This document shows, in pieces, positions 8,125 through 16,067 of a DNA stretch of 34,507 bases. The stretch spans positions 1-34,507 of the forward strand of contig JAGQUT010000021.1 of assembly GCA_020438355.1 (NCBI GenBank), written 5' to 3'. This DNA is from Solirubrobacterales bacterium (lineage in GTDB: Bacteria; Actinomycetota; Thermoleophilia; Solirubrobacterales; 70-9). The notes below the pieces were generated by a model. That model was not told where the DNA came from and ran no database searches. It was given only the letters and a program-made list of their open reading frames with translations. Position numbers and translations under genes: made by a program. Each line of letters begins with the position of its first letter. Position 1 is the stretch's first letter.

Positions 8125-9937
8125 CCAGTTCGAGGCGCATGCCGATCGGGCTGATCGCGCCCATCCCCCCGAGCATCGCAAGGATCTTTGAGACATAGGC
8201 CTGGGTTTCCGGGTAATCGGGGATGCACCCGCACGATCCGACGGCTCCAGGACCGGCGTTGTAGGCGGCAAGGGCCAGAGCCGGGGAACCGAACTGCCCG
8301 AGAAGGTCACTCATCAGGTGCGCCTGCGCCATGATTGCCGCCTCGGGATCGAACGGATCTCTCAGGCCGTACTCCGCCGCCGCCGCCGGGGTGAAGGCTG
8401 CTATCCCGAAAGCGATGCCGTTTCCGGCCTTGGGATCAAAGCCCGATTCGGCGTAAAGCTGCGCTGCGAGGAGGGCTGGCGAAACATTCCACTTCATCGC
8501 CGCCTTCAGGATGAGAGGCTTGACCCAGCCCGGGGTGACCGGCGGGAATGCCATCGACAGGGCGGCCGAACGGTCACCCCCTCCGGCCCCGACGAGGTTT
8601 CCTTCGGCCGAGCAGGGCTCGGGCCCGGCGACGAATCCGAAGTGCCAGGCCTCCCACGGGTAACGCTTGAGGAATCCGAAGCGGCCGGCGTTGGCGGCCA
8701 GCCAGGCGTAGGCCCCGGAAGGTCCGAGATCAAGTTCGGTGGCGCAGCGGTGAAGTGACTGCCCGGGAGGTGCCACCCAGGTGGGGTCCGGATTTGCTGC
8801 GAAGAGGGCTGCCTGCTCTGCGTCCGAACGAAATGCAGAAGTGATCGTCAAAGTTATGCCGGCCGCCGAGGCTGCTGCGGCCATCGCATCGAATGCGGTG
8901 GCTACGTCAGGGCGCATGCCCTTTCCCTGACGCTCGGCCAACGGTCCTGAGTAGCCTCCGCCGCTGGCAAACGAGGGGACTGCGCCCATCGAAACAGGCA
9001 TGCTGATCCTGGCCTCGGCCCAGTTCGGGGGAGCACGGTGGGAGCCGCCGCCAGATCCGGCACGAACCGAGGTGGCGATCGAGACACGGGCTCGGACCGG
9101 CGCGTAAGACGAAGCATCCGGAAAGCGCACAGATACCGCCAGCGGCGCGGCCCTGTTGATTACCGCGGTCCGAATCGCGGCGAGCCTGGCCCGGTTCAGG
9201 TAGACGGGTTTGGGCATGTGAGCGGGATTCGGAAGGCCGTTGGGCAGCCGGGGTGGCGCCAGGAGTCTCGGCAAGTCGTCCTTCATGGATCGAACTGCCG
9301 ACAGCGCAGAAAGGTCAGCCGTCCGCTGGGCTTCCGCCTTTCCGGTCACTGCCCCGGATATCGCGACCATTGCGACCGCCCCGAGCACGACCGCGAAGAC
9401 ACCGCCGAGAACCAGTGGTGTCGCCTGGCCGGCCTCCGCACGAATTCGCGGGAGACGCCATCTCCTTGCAGGCGAAGGGTGCTTACGGGTGACCCTCCCG
9501 CCGAACTCTTCCGCCTCCTCCACCAGAATCTCGACCAGCGGCGACGGATCCGCTGGCGCAATGATGAGGATCTCGTCCCAGGACCCCAGTTCAAGCAGGC
9601 TTCGGTAGGTGGAAGCAGTGGCAATCACCGCAACCGGCGCATCGCTTGCTTCAAGGAGGCGCTCAACGGCCTCAACCGGGTCGTCTGGCTCACCGCTACC
9701 GAAGACGAGTTCCCCGCGGGCTCTGAACACCAGGCCCGTCTCCAGCCCTTCGAGGGTCTTTTCCAGTTTCCTGGCTTCTTCGTGGGCGAGCAGACTTGCC
9801 GACCGGGGCAGCTCCCGGCCGAGTTCGATCACCAGGCCAACCCGGCCGGACTCCCGACGTTCCCGGATCCGTTCGGCGACAAGCCGGTCGGACACCGACC
9901 CGTCACCGACTGCCAGGGCAAGCAACCTGAAGGTCAT
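8117..9937 (-). CDS. TadG-like pseudopilin fused to VanY-type peptidase and lytic transglycosylase
   Basis: A 606-aa multidomain protein. Residues 1-160 form a soluble domain I do not recognise. Residues 165-215 carry a TadE/TadG-type segment: EAGQATP, a single membrane helix (about 174-197), then AEAQRTADLSALSAV. After a proline-rich linker, residues 335-436 are a LAS/VanY D,D-carboxypeptidase-like domain with zinc ligands H396 and D403 (HxxxxxxD) and ExxH at E429-H432. Residues 475-590 are an SLT lysozyme-like domain with catalytic E497 in YAESG and the AAYNAGPGAV motif. The enzymatic half would face the cell wall and could cut both peptide and glycan. ATG 9937 overlaps the preceding TadE gene by 4 nt. 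It probably opens peptidoglycan for a surface fibre or secretion apparatus; that role is inferred. Confidence 0.88.
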   Translation of the reverse strand: MTFRLLALAVGDGSVSDRLVAERIRERRESGRVGLVIELGRELPRSASLLAHEEARKLEKTLEGLETGLVFRARGELVFGSGEPDDPVEAVERLLEASDAPVAVIATASTYRSLLELGSWDEILIIAPADPSPLVEILVEEAEEFGGRVTRKHPSPARRWRLPRIRAEAGQATPLVLGGVFAVVLGAVAMVAISGAVTGKAEAQRTADLSALSAVRSMKDDLPRLLAPPRLPNGLPNPAHMPKPVYLNRARLAAIRTAVINRAAPLAVSVRFPDASSYAPVRARVSIATSVRAGSGGGSHRAPPNWAEARISMPVSMGAVPSFASGGGYSGPLAERQGKGMRPDVATAFDAMAAAASAAGITLTITSAFRSDAEQAALFAANPDPTWVAPPGQSLHRCATELDLGPSGAYAWLAANAGRFGFLKRYPWEAWHFGFVAGPEPCSAEGNLVGAGGGDRSAALSMAFPPVTPGWVKPLILKAAMKWNVSPALLAAQLYAESGFDPKAGNGIAFGIAAFTPAAAAEYGLRDPFDPEAAIMAQAHLMSDLLGQFGSPALALAAYNAGPGAVGSCGCIPDYPETQAYVSKILAMLGGMGAISPIGMRLELVR

Positions 9938-10326
9938 CTGGCCCCTGCCTCAGAGGACACCGCAAGCGCATCCGAAAGCGAAGGGACCAGAGCCGGAGGT
10001 CGCAGACGAACCTCAACGACCGGGCCGGTCGTCGATACCGACACCCGGCTTCTGGCCCAGCCCGGCAGCGCCTCCCTCACCGCAGGCTCGACCGGTTCAC
10101 CACGGATCAGGGCGATTGCGCCGGCCTCCGCCGCCCCGCCGGCCACAGTCGCCGAGTAGCCCGTCACCATCAGCTGGAAGCCGAGCAGGCCTGTCAGCAT
10201 CAGCGCCGCAACCCCGGCCACGGCCTCGATCGTCGCCTGACCGGATTCGATCCGCTGGTGTTCGGCGATATACCCCGTCACTACTCCCCCGTCAATCCTC
10301 TCCCAGGGAACTCGAGCCGTAGACAT
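9934..10326 (-). CDS. TadE-like pseudopilin
   Basis: A 130-aa protein. A hydrophilic N-terminus of about 27 residues leads to ESGQATIEAVAGVAALML, the TadE signature: a glycine, then a Glu at +5 and a hydrophobic helix of about 23 residues. Prepilin-type processing by a TadV-like peptidase after G29 would be expected. The C-terminal part holds AEAGAIAL and ends in an extracytoplasmic beta-rich stretch. It overlaps its upstream neighbour by 35 bases and the downstream TadG-like gene by 4, so the three are one translational unit. No tadA ATPase or tadB/tadC gene lies nearby in this window. The role as a minor pilin of a Flp/Tad-type system is inferred. Confidence 0.82.
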   Translation of the reverse strand: MSTARVPWERIDGGVVTGYIAEHQRIESGQATIEAVAGVAALMLTGLLGFQLMVTGYSATVAGGAAEAGAIALIRGEPVEPAVREALPGWARSRVSVSTTGPVVEVRLRPPALVPSLSDALAVSSEAGAR

Positions 10327-10651
10327 GCGCTTCGGGGAAGCCGGGGACCAACCCGGGGATCCGGACGCCTACCTTCACTCCGTCCGACTGCGAAACCTGG
10401 ATGCCATCACGGAGCACTTCAGGCAGAGCGCGCTCGGCTGCTCCTCCGGGGTCCCGACCGGTGAGGACCGCCCTGGCCCCGGCTCTTGCGGCGACGCCGG
10501 CCGACCAGAGCGCGACGCCGGCGATGATGAACTGGGCGGCGACGAGAACGGAAAGAAGAACGATCGGCAGGGCGCCGATCAGCTCAAGCGAGACGGAGCC
10601 GTCGACCCGCCCCGGCCGTTTCCATTCGCCCCGTTGCTGCTGCTCGTCCAT
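10292..10651 (-). CDS. TadE-like pseudopilin
   Basis: A 119-aa protein and the first gene of the TadE/TadE/TadG-like cluster. After 18 hydrophilic, basic residues comes GSVSLELIGALPIVLLSVLV, a TadE-type processing site (Gly, then Glu at +5) with a membrane helix. The stretch SAGVAARAGARAVLTG, typical of TadE proteins, follows. The C-terminal 50 residues would lie outside the membrane. It starts at ATG 10651 with only a weak Shine-Dalgarno, and its last 35 bases overlap the second TadE gene. It is separated from the EEP gene upstream by 65 bases, which hold no evident feature. It is probably a minor pseudopilin. Confidence 0.78.
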   Translation of the reverse strand: MDEQQQRGEWKRPGRVDGSVSLELIGALPIVLLSVLVAAQFIIAGVALWSAGVAARAGARAVLTGRDPGGAAERALPEVLRDGIQVSQSDGVKVGVRIPGLVPGFPEAHVYGSSSLGED

Positions 10652-10716
10652 GGGCGGACGTTGACGGCAATCGCCTCACGGGTGGCTCAATGAATGCAAC
10701 GATTCCGCACGCGGGA

Positions 10717-11568
10717 TCAGACCACTATTCGGCGGACCACGGGACTGTGGTCCGAAAGCCTGATCAGCAATGAAGTCTCCGGGTCCGGTACATCGCGGCG
10801 GCCGGCCGGCCAGGCCTCCGGGCCCTCGATCGAATCTGCGCCTCGGATCAGGACATGGTCGATCGAGGAGGACGCGGTGACACCGGTCAGGTCGAACTCC
10901 GCCTCCAACTTCTCGAAGACGTCACTGCTCTTCGGTCGCGCGTTGAAGTCCCCGCCGAGGACCAGCGGACCTTCCTCGGCGCGAGCCGTGGCGAGCCGGG
11001 CAGCCCGCATCACGTCGGCCGAGGCCTGAACTCCCGTGCTGGCATGCAGGTTCGCAACCGAGAGGCCACAACCGAGCCGGACCATCGACATCACCCGTCG
11101 TTCGGGGAACCACGTCAAAGCGGTCTTTCGAAACTCCGTTATCTCGGCGCCGCGTCTGTAGCCATCCAGACCAGGCAACGCGCCCCGGACGAGGATCAGG
11201 TTGCTCCCGCCCTCCCAGCTTCCGGCCAGTTGCGGCCGGAACCGGGCGACCGGCGACATCACCGGGCGGAGCCAGTTTCGCGAAGTAAGGGCCATGCGAC
11301 CGGTAGACCCGGTCGCCTCGGCGAGCCGGTGTCCCCAGCGCGGTGGCACCTCCTGAAGCAGCGCGATATCCCACTTCGCCGCGGCAAGGAAGGCCGCGAA
11401 CTCGCGAAAAAGGTCCCGGTTCAACCTGACGTGATCGGGCCCGAGGACCGGTCGCCCGAAGAATCTCCAGGCGAACCCTCCCGCTGGAACGCCGGGTACA
11501 TCCCCCCCTGGCGCCGGAGGAAAGTCGCGCCCGTGGAACAGGTTCCAGCTGAGAACCCGGAACTTCAA
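10717..11568 (-). CDS. Endonuclease/exonuclease/phosphatase (EEP) family protein
   Basis: A 283-aa protein with the EEP/DNase I-like motif set in order: SWNLFHG (residues 7-13), IALLQEV with the metal-binding Glu, LVLGGDFNARP with the catalytic Asp-Asn, SSIDHVL, and the final SDHSPV with catalytic His. No signal peptide is seen. The family includes nucleases, sphingomyelinases and inositol phosphatases, so the substrate cannot be given. Most actinobacterial members of this size are uncharacterised. The start is a TTG at 11568 placed 1 nt after the stop of the preceding membrane-protein gene; no ATG lies near. Translational coupling to that gene is likely. It is not obviously connected with the downstream pilin genes. 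Confidence 0.88.
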   Translation of the reverse strand: MKFRVLSWNLFHGRDFPPAPGGDVPGVPAGGFAWRFFGRPVLGPDHVRLNRDLFREFAAFLAAAKWDIALLQEVPPRWGHRLAEATGSTGRMALTSRNWLRPVMSPVARFRPQLAGSWEGGSNLILVRGALPGLDGYRRGAEITEFRKTALTWFPERRVMSMVRLGCGLSVANLHASTGVQASADVMRAARLATARAEEGPLVLGGDFNARPKSSDVFEKLEAEFDLTGVTASSSIDHVLIRGADSIEGPEAWPAGRRDVPDPETSLLIRLSDHSPVVRRIVV

Positions 11569-11569
11569 A

Positions 11570-11920
11570 TCAGTGACTGCGGGCTTCCGAGATGACCAGC
11601 CAGATGCCGACCACGGAAGAGCCGAGAAGAAGCAACCAGGCCAGCGTGCCGAGGCCGGTGTCGAACATCTTCGGGGCTCCGGCGACCAGCAGGACGATCA
11701 GGCCGTACGACGCGTAGAGCACCACCCGCCGGGATTCGGGCAGAGCGAGCAGGCTGGTCCGGAAGTCGTAGGTCAGCCTGTAAACGGTCCAGGCGATGCC
11801 GGCCAGGAAGGCCATCGAGATCGCCGCCAGCGCCGCATCGGCCACATTGCCCCCGTTGGGGAGAAAAGCGACACCGGCGGCGAGGACCGCGATGATCAGG
11901 ATGTTGCGGGCCGCGACCAT
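11570..11920 (-). CDS. Hypothetical membrane protein, four predicted helices
   Basis: A 116-aa protein I do not recognise. Hydrophobic segments lie at about residues 5-20 (ILIIAVLAAGVAFLP), 28-46, 66-82 (VVLYASYGLIVLLVAG) and 90-110 (LGTLAWLLLLGSSVVGIWL). Short basic loops (RLTYDFRTS, ESRR) lie between helices 2 and 3. It starts at ATG 11920. It ends 1 nt before the EEP gene, suggesting coupled translation. It sits 29 bases after the 81-aa membrane protein gene of the phosphate locus and may be its distal member. No catalytic motif is visible. Confidence 0.7.
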   Translation of the reverse strand: MVAARNILIIAVLAAGVAFLPNGGNVADAALAAISMAFLAGIAWTVYRLTYDFRTSLLALPESRRVVLYASYGLIVLLVAGAPKMFDTGLGTLAWLLLLGSSVVGIWLVISEARSH

Positions 11921-11949
11921 GAGTCAAGCCTACCTTTGGTTCGTACGTA

Positions 11950-12195
11950 CTACTTGGAGACCATCAGGACGATGCCGAAAATGATGATTCCCAGGGTCGC
12001 GAGCAGTCCGAGAATGCCGACCGCGAGTGACAGAGCGGCAGCAACCCCCCGGCCGTCCTGGCTGTAGTCGACGTACTTGGCCCCACCCCAGATGCCCAGA
12101 GACGAAACCAGAGCAACGCTGAGACCAGCGGCAAACGAAGCGCCGATGGTCATGAGCACATCCCCTGTGTCCACGATCTGGGCGACTAGCGACAT
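11950..12195 (-). CDS. Small membrane protein next to the PiT transporter
   Basis: An 81-aa protein with two hydrophobic helices (about residues 12-36 and 50-78) separated by a polar loop, YVDYSQDGRG. No known domain is recognised. It starts at ATG 12195, only 4 bases after the stop of the PiT gene, so it is almost certainly translated from the same mRNA as ppk1, the DUF47 gene and PiT. By position it may help or stabilise the low-affinity phosphate transporter; this is inference from context alone. The small size and clean overlap-free spacing argue that it is a real gene and not a shadow frame. Confidence 0.7.
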   Translation of the reverse strand: MSLVAQIVDTGDVLMTIGASFAAGLSVALVSSLGIWGGAKYVDYSQDGRGVAAALSLAVGILGLLATLGIIIFGIVLMVSK

Positions 12196-12199
12196 GAGC

Positions 12200-13321
12200 T
12201 CAGGCAGCCTCGGTCTGTACGTCCACCACTTCGGTACGGCGTGCGCGCTTCACGAAGGCGATGACTATCAGCCCCACCGCGACCACGCTGATCACGATGG
12301 GGCCGATCGAAGCCCCGCCCATCAGTTCGGTCAGTCCAAAGGTCGCAGCCCCGATTATCGCTGCGGCGGGAAGGGTGAAAACCCAGGCGGTGACAATGTT
12401 GCCGGCAACTCCCCAACGAACGGCCGATACGCGCTTGGCGACACCTGAACCCATTACTCCGCCGTTGATCACGTGGGTAGTGGAGAGCGGGAATCCGAAG
12501 TGAGTCGAAGCCATGATCACCGCCGCCCCTGCACCCTGCGAAGAGAAACCCTGCGCCGGGTCCATCTTGATGATTCGCATACCGGTCGTTTTGATGATCC
12601 TCCAGCCACCGCTGTAGGTACCCAGAGCGATCGCGGTGGCGGCGGAGAAGATGACCCAGAACGGGGGATCGGAGCCGACCGGGAGCACACCGTCAGCGAT
12701 CAGGGCCAGAGTGATCACACCCATGGTCTTCTGGGCGTCGTTGGTTCCGTGCGCGAGGGCGAGCAGGCCGCCCGAGGCGATCTGCCCAAGACGGTAACCC
12801 CGGCTCACCGGGCCGGGACGCAGGTTCTGGACGATCCGATAGGCCAGGCCGATCGCCAGGGCGGCAACGATGAAGGCAAGAATCGGGGCAACCACGGCCG
12901 GAATCAGCACTTTGCCAACCAGTCCCGCGGTCTCGATCGCCTGGGTTCCGGAATCCGCCAGGGCGGCTCCCACTATCCCTCCGATAAGGGCGTGTGAGCT
13001 GGAAGAAGGGAGTCCGAAATACCAGGTGATCAGGTTCCAGGTGATCGCCCCCACCAGCCCGGCAAAAACGACGTTCAGGGCACCAGGCCCGGAAATCGCG
13101 CTCTGGTCGACCACATCGGAAGCGATCGTTGCCGCAACCTCGATCGAAATGAACGCCCCCACGAAGTTGAGGATGGCGGCGAACGCGATGGCGGCTTTCG
13201 GAGAGGCAGCACCAGTCGAAATCGAGGTCGCGACGACATTGGCGGTGTCGTGGAAACCGTTTGTGTAATCAAAGGCCAGCGCCGAAACAACGACGATTAC
13301 AAGGATCAGGTGGATATCCAC
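12200..13321 (-). CDS. Low-affinity inorganic phosphate transporter, PiT family
   Basis: A 373-aa integral membrane protein with about ten helices. The N-terminal signature FDYTNGFHDTANVVAT and the internal copy LALAHGTNDAQKTMGVI are the two inverted-repeat motifs of PiT (PF01384) transporters. PiT proteins move metal-phosphate complexes into the cell driven by the proton gradient, without the ATP cost of Pst. The start is GTG 13321, 3 bases after the stop of the DUF47 gene; DUF47-PiT pairs are widespread and the DUF47 partner is thought to modulate the transporter. Located at the distal end of the phosphate/polyphosphate run, it gives the cell a second uptake route for when phosphate is plentiful. 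Confidence 0.95.
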   Translation of the reverse strand: MDIHLILVIVVVSALAFDYTNGFHDTANVVATSISTGAASPKAAIAFAAILNFVGAFISIEVAATIASDVVDQSAISGPGALNVVFAGLVGAITWNLITWYFGLPSSSSHALIGGIVGAALADSGTQAIETAGLVGKVLIPAVVAPILAFIVAALAIGLAYRIVQNLRPGPVSRGYRLGQIASGGLLALAHGTNDAQKTMGVITLALIADGVLPVGSDPPFWVIFSAATAIALGTYSGGWRIIKTTGMRIIKMDPAQGFSSQGAGAAVIMASTHFGFPLSTTHVINGGVMGSGVAKRVSAVRWGVAGNIVTAWVFTLPAAAIIGAATFGLTELMGGASIGPIVISVVAVGLIVIAFVKRARRTEVVDVQTEAA

Positions 13322-13324
13322 GGC

Positions 13325-13942
13325 CTAGGAGTTCTTGATCACGATGCCTTCAAGGATGTGCGCAGCCGTCTCCGTCGCATCGATCGCTTTCTCGAGGACC
13401 GCGAAGATGTCCTTCCAGCGAATCACGACCATAGGGTCGATGCCGTTCGAGAAGAGCGAGGCGACCGCATCACGGGATACCCGGTCACCGTCGTTCTCGA
13501 GACGGTGGATCTCAATCCAGTACTGATCGAGATCCCGGAATGAAGGCAGGTTCTCAAGCCCGAGAGAGAGCTGCTCACAGCAGCCGACCAGAATCCTGGT
13601 CAGATCCTGTGCCTGCGACATCGGTGCTTCGATCTGGTAGAGAGCGAGGAAGTCAGCAGCCTCCTCGATGTAGTCGATGACATCGTCCAGCTTGGTTGCC
13701 AGGCCGTAGATGTCCTCGCGGTCGATCGGGGTAACGAACGTCGAGTTGAGACGGTTGATGATGTCGTGGGTGATCCTGTCGCCTTCCTGCTCGATGATCA
13801 GGATCTCCCGCCCCATCCCGTTGTCATCGGGCCAGGTGGTCATCATCTCGTTCAGCATTCCGGCCGCGCGCAGCGTGTTTTGGCCTGCTTCATTGAAGAG
13901 GTCAAAGAAAGTGCTGTCGCGTGGCAGGAGCGAGAAGCGCAT
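13325..13942 (-). CDS. DUF47 family, PhoU-like PiT accessory protein
   Basis: A 205-aa all-helical protein. It carries the two PhoU-like metal-binding motifs, EQEGDRITHDII and LENDGDRVSRDAV, in tandem helical halves, plus the FFDLFNEAGQN segment at the start. DUF47 proteins resemble PhoU and are encoded immediately before PiT transporters in many bacteria and archaea; they are believed to regulate transport. Cytoplasmic, with no signal or membrane segment. It starts at ATG 13942, 30 bases after ppk1, and is followed by PiT after 3 bases. Together with the true PhoU (22639-23322), the locus thus carries a PhoU-type regulator for each of the two transporters. Confidence 0.92.
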   Translation of the reverse strand: MRFSLLPRDSTFFDLFNEAGQNTLRAAGMLNEMMTTWPDDNGMGREILIIEQEGDRITHDIINRLNSTFVTPIDREDIYGLATKLDDVIDYIEEAADFLALYQIEAPMSQAQDLTRILVGCCEQLSLGLENLPSFRDLDQYWIEIHRLENDGDRVSRDAVASLFSNGIDPMVVIRWKDIFAVLEKAIDATETAAHILEGIVIKNS

Positions 13943-13972
13943 AAAAGCCGAGCCAACCTAGCAGAGCAAAGG

Positions 13973-16063
13973 TCAGCCGGATGCCTGGGGCAGCGCGGTG
14001 GAAGCGAGGGTGTCGTGGCGCTCCATCAACTCGTCCTGGACATTCCGACGTTCGCCACCCTCCCGATTGAGGCGAGACCAGTTGCCCGAACTGTCCAGCA
14101 CCCACGAGTTCGTGTTATCTGCCAGACAGCGTTCCATCACATCGAGAATCTGGCCCTTGGCGATCTCGTCCTGGACGGGCGTCACCAGTTCAACCCTGCT
14201 GTCGAGGTTCCTCGGCATGAGGTCGGCGGAACCGATGAAGACGTCCCATTCATCCCCGCGCTGGAAGGCGTACACCCGTGAGTGCTCCAGGAAGCGACCA
14301 ACCACGGAGACAACCCTGATGTTCTCCGAGAGACCGGGCACGCCCGGTCGCAAACAGCAGATTCCGCGAACGTTTATTTCAACCTCGATGCCAGCCTGCG
14401 AAGCCTCGTAGAGAGCCTCGATGCAGGTCCGGTCGACGAGCGAATTCATCTTCATTGCGATCTTCGCTTCGTGACCGGCCTTGTGGGCTTCGATCGTCGC
14501 GTTGATTTCCTCGAGAATCGAGGAACGCATCGAATGGGGCGAAACGAGAACCTTGCGGTAATCGGCCGGACGGGAGTAACCGGTCAGCACGTTGAACATC
14601 TCGGCCACATCGGCACCGATCTCCGGGTCGGCCGTGAAAAGGCCGAAGTCGGTGTAAAGACGAGCAGTCGTCGAGTGGTAGTTGCCGGTTCCGATGTGGA
14701 CGTAGTTTCGAACGTGATCACCCTCGCGCCGGACCACCAGCATGGCCTTGATGTGTGTCTTCAGGCCCGGAATGCCGTAAACGACGTGAACACCAACTTC
14801 TTCGAGGCGCTTCGCCCACTCAATGTTCGCCTCTTCGTCAAAGCGGGCCTTGAGTTCGAGCATGCATACGACCTGCTTGCCGCGCTCGGATGCCTTGATC
14901 AGTGCCGAAACCAGGGGCGAATCGTCACTGGTCCGGTAAACGGTCTGCTTGATCGCGAGCACGTCCGGGTCATTGACCGCCTGGGCAACGAAGCGTTCAA
15001 CGGACGTGGCGAACGAGTCGTACGGGTGATGAACCAGGACGTCCTGCTGCCGGATCACGGCGAAGATGTCAGCCGGGTCGTCATCCTCGCCCTGAAGACG
15101 GGGCTGTGTGACCGGGGTCCAGGGCTCGTCTCTGAGTTCGGCGAACCCGGGCAGCTTGACCACATCCCAGAGGTCGGTCAGGTCCAGCAGACCGCCCGCC
15201 TCGAAGACCTCGTTCTCCTGGAGCCGGAGAAGTTCGACGAGGAGTTCCTTCAGCTCTGGATTCATGGTCTCGGCAACCTCCAGCCGGACCACCTCTCCGA
15301 ACCGCCGACGGCGCACTTCCTCCTGAACGGCTTCGAGCAGATCGTCGGCTTCGTCACTCACCGTGAAGTCCGCGTCCCGGGTTACCCGGAAGTACCCGTG
15401 GTCCAGAACCTCCACGCCGGGGAACAGCTGGTCAAGGTTGGCCGCGATCACCTCTTCCAGCGGCACGAGGATGCGCTCTCCCTCCCCGGTCAGTTCCACG
15501 AAGCGGCCCAGAAGTTCCTTCGGGACCTTGATTCTCGCGAGTACCCGGGTAGAGGTCTCGTTGTCGCGCAGCAACACGGCGATGGACAGAGAAAGGTTGG
15601 AGATATAAGGGAACGGACGTCCCAGACCTATGACCAGCGGGGTCAGGGTCGGAAAGACCTGGGCATCGAAGATGCGGTCGAGCTCCGAGCGCTCTGTTCC
15701 GTTCAGGTCTCCAAGCGTCGCCACCCTGATGCCGTTCGCGGCCAGTGACGGCTTCAGCTGCTGGTCGAAGACATGGGTGAGCCTGCGGTCAAGTTCAAGT
15801 GAGCGGCTTCGTATCGCCTGAATCTGCTCGCGGGGGGAAAGTCCGTCGGGGCCGCGGGCATCGATGCCAGCGTCCACCTGGTCCCAGAGGCCGGCGACCC
15901 GGACCATGAAGAACTCATCGAGATTCGAAGCAAAGATCGCACAGAACTTCACGCGTTCGAGCAATGGCACCGAATCGTCTTCTGCGAGTTCGAGGACCCG
16001 CTGATTGAAGTCGAGCCAGGAGAGCTCACGGTTGAAGAAATGGGACGGATCTGGGCTACTCAT
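13973..16063 (-). CDS. ppk1: Polyphosphate kinase 1
   Basis: A 696-aa protein of standard PPK1 length. The N-terminal domain starts FFNRELSWLDFNQRVLELA, the family hallmark. The catalytic half contains HHPYDSF (345-351), YRTSD with R377, KARFDEEANI with R407, and the autophosphorylated His in GLKTHIKA (H437). The second His, in YVHIGTGNY (H456), is also present, so all core catalytic residues are there. PPK1 makes long-chain polyphosphate from ATP, reversibly. ATG 16063 lies 4 bases after the CHAD gene stop, so the genes are coupled. With ppx two genes upstream, the synthesis and breakdown of polyphosphate are encoded together downstream of pstSCAB, which links storage to phosphate uptake. 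Confidence 0.98.
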   Translation of the reverse strand: MSSPDPSHFFNRELSWLDFNQRVLELAEDDSVPLLERVKFCAIFASNLDEFFMVRVAGLWDQVDAGIDARGPDGLSPREQIQAIRSRSLELDRRLTHVFDQQLKPSLAANGIRVATLGDLNGTERSELDRIFDAQVFPTLTPLVIGLGRPFPYISNLSLSIAVLLRDNETSTRVLARIKVPKELLGRFVELTGEGERILVPLEEVIAANLDQLFPGVEVLDHGYFRVTRDADFTVSDEADDLLEAVQEEVRRRRFGEVVRLEVAETMNPELKELLVELLRLQENEVFEAGGLLDLTDLWDVVKLPGFAELRDEPWTPVTQPRLQGEDDDPADIFAVIRQQDVLVHHPYDSFATSVERFVAQAVNDPDVLAIKQTVYRTSDDSPLVSALIKASERGKQVVCMLELKARFDEEANIEWAKRLEEVGVHVVYGIPGLKTHIKAMLVVRREGDHVRNYVHIGTGNYHSTTARLYTDFGLFTADPEIGADVAEMFNVLTGYSRPADYRKVLVSPHSMRSSILEEINATIEAHKAGHEAKIAMKMNSLVDRTCIEALYEASQAGIEVEINVRGICCLRPGVPGLSENIRVVSVVGRFLEHSRVYAFQRGDEWDVFIGSADLMPRNLDSRVELVTPVQDEIAKGQILDVMERCLADNTNSWVLDSSGNWSRLNREGGERRNVQDELMERHDTLASTALPQASG

Positions 16064-16067
16064 CAGG

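Noticed and set aside
9038-10159. 373-codon plus-strand open frame
   Set aside because: Antisense to the TadG-like fusion and TadE genes, whose domain motifs are clear.
14282-15748. 488-codon plus-strand open frame
   Set aside because: It lies wholly antisense to ppk1, whose catalytic residues are all present. The opposite frame is open because of the high GC content.
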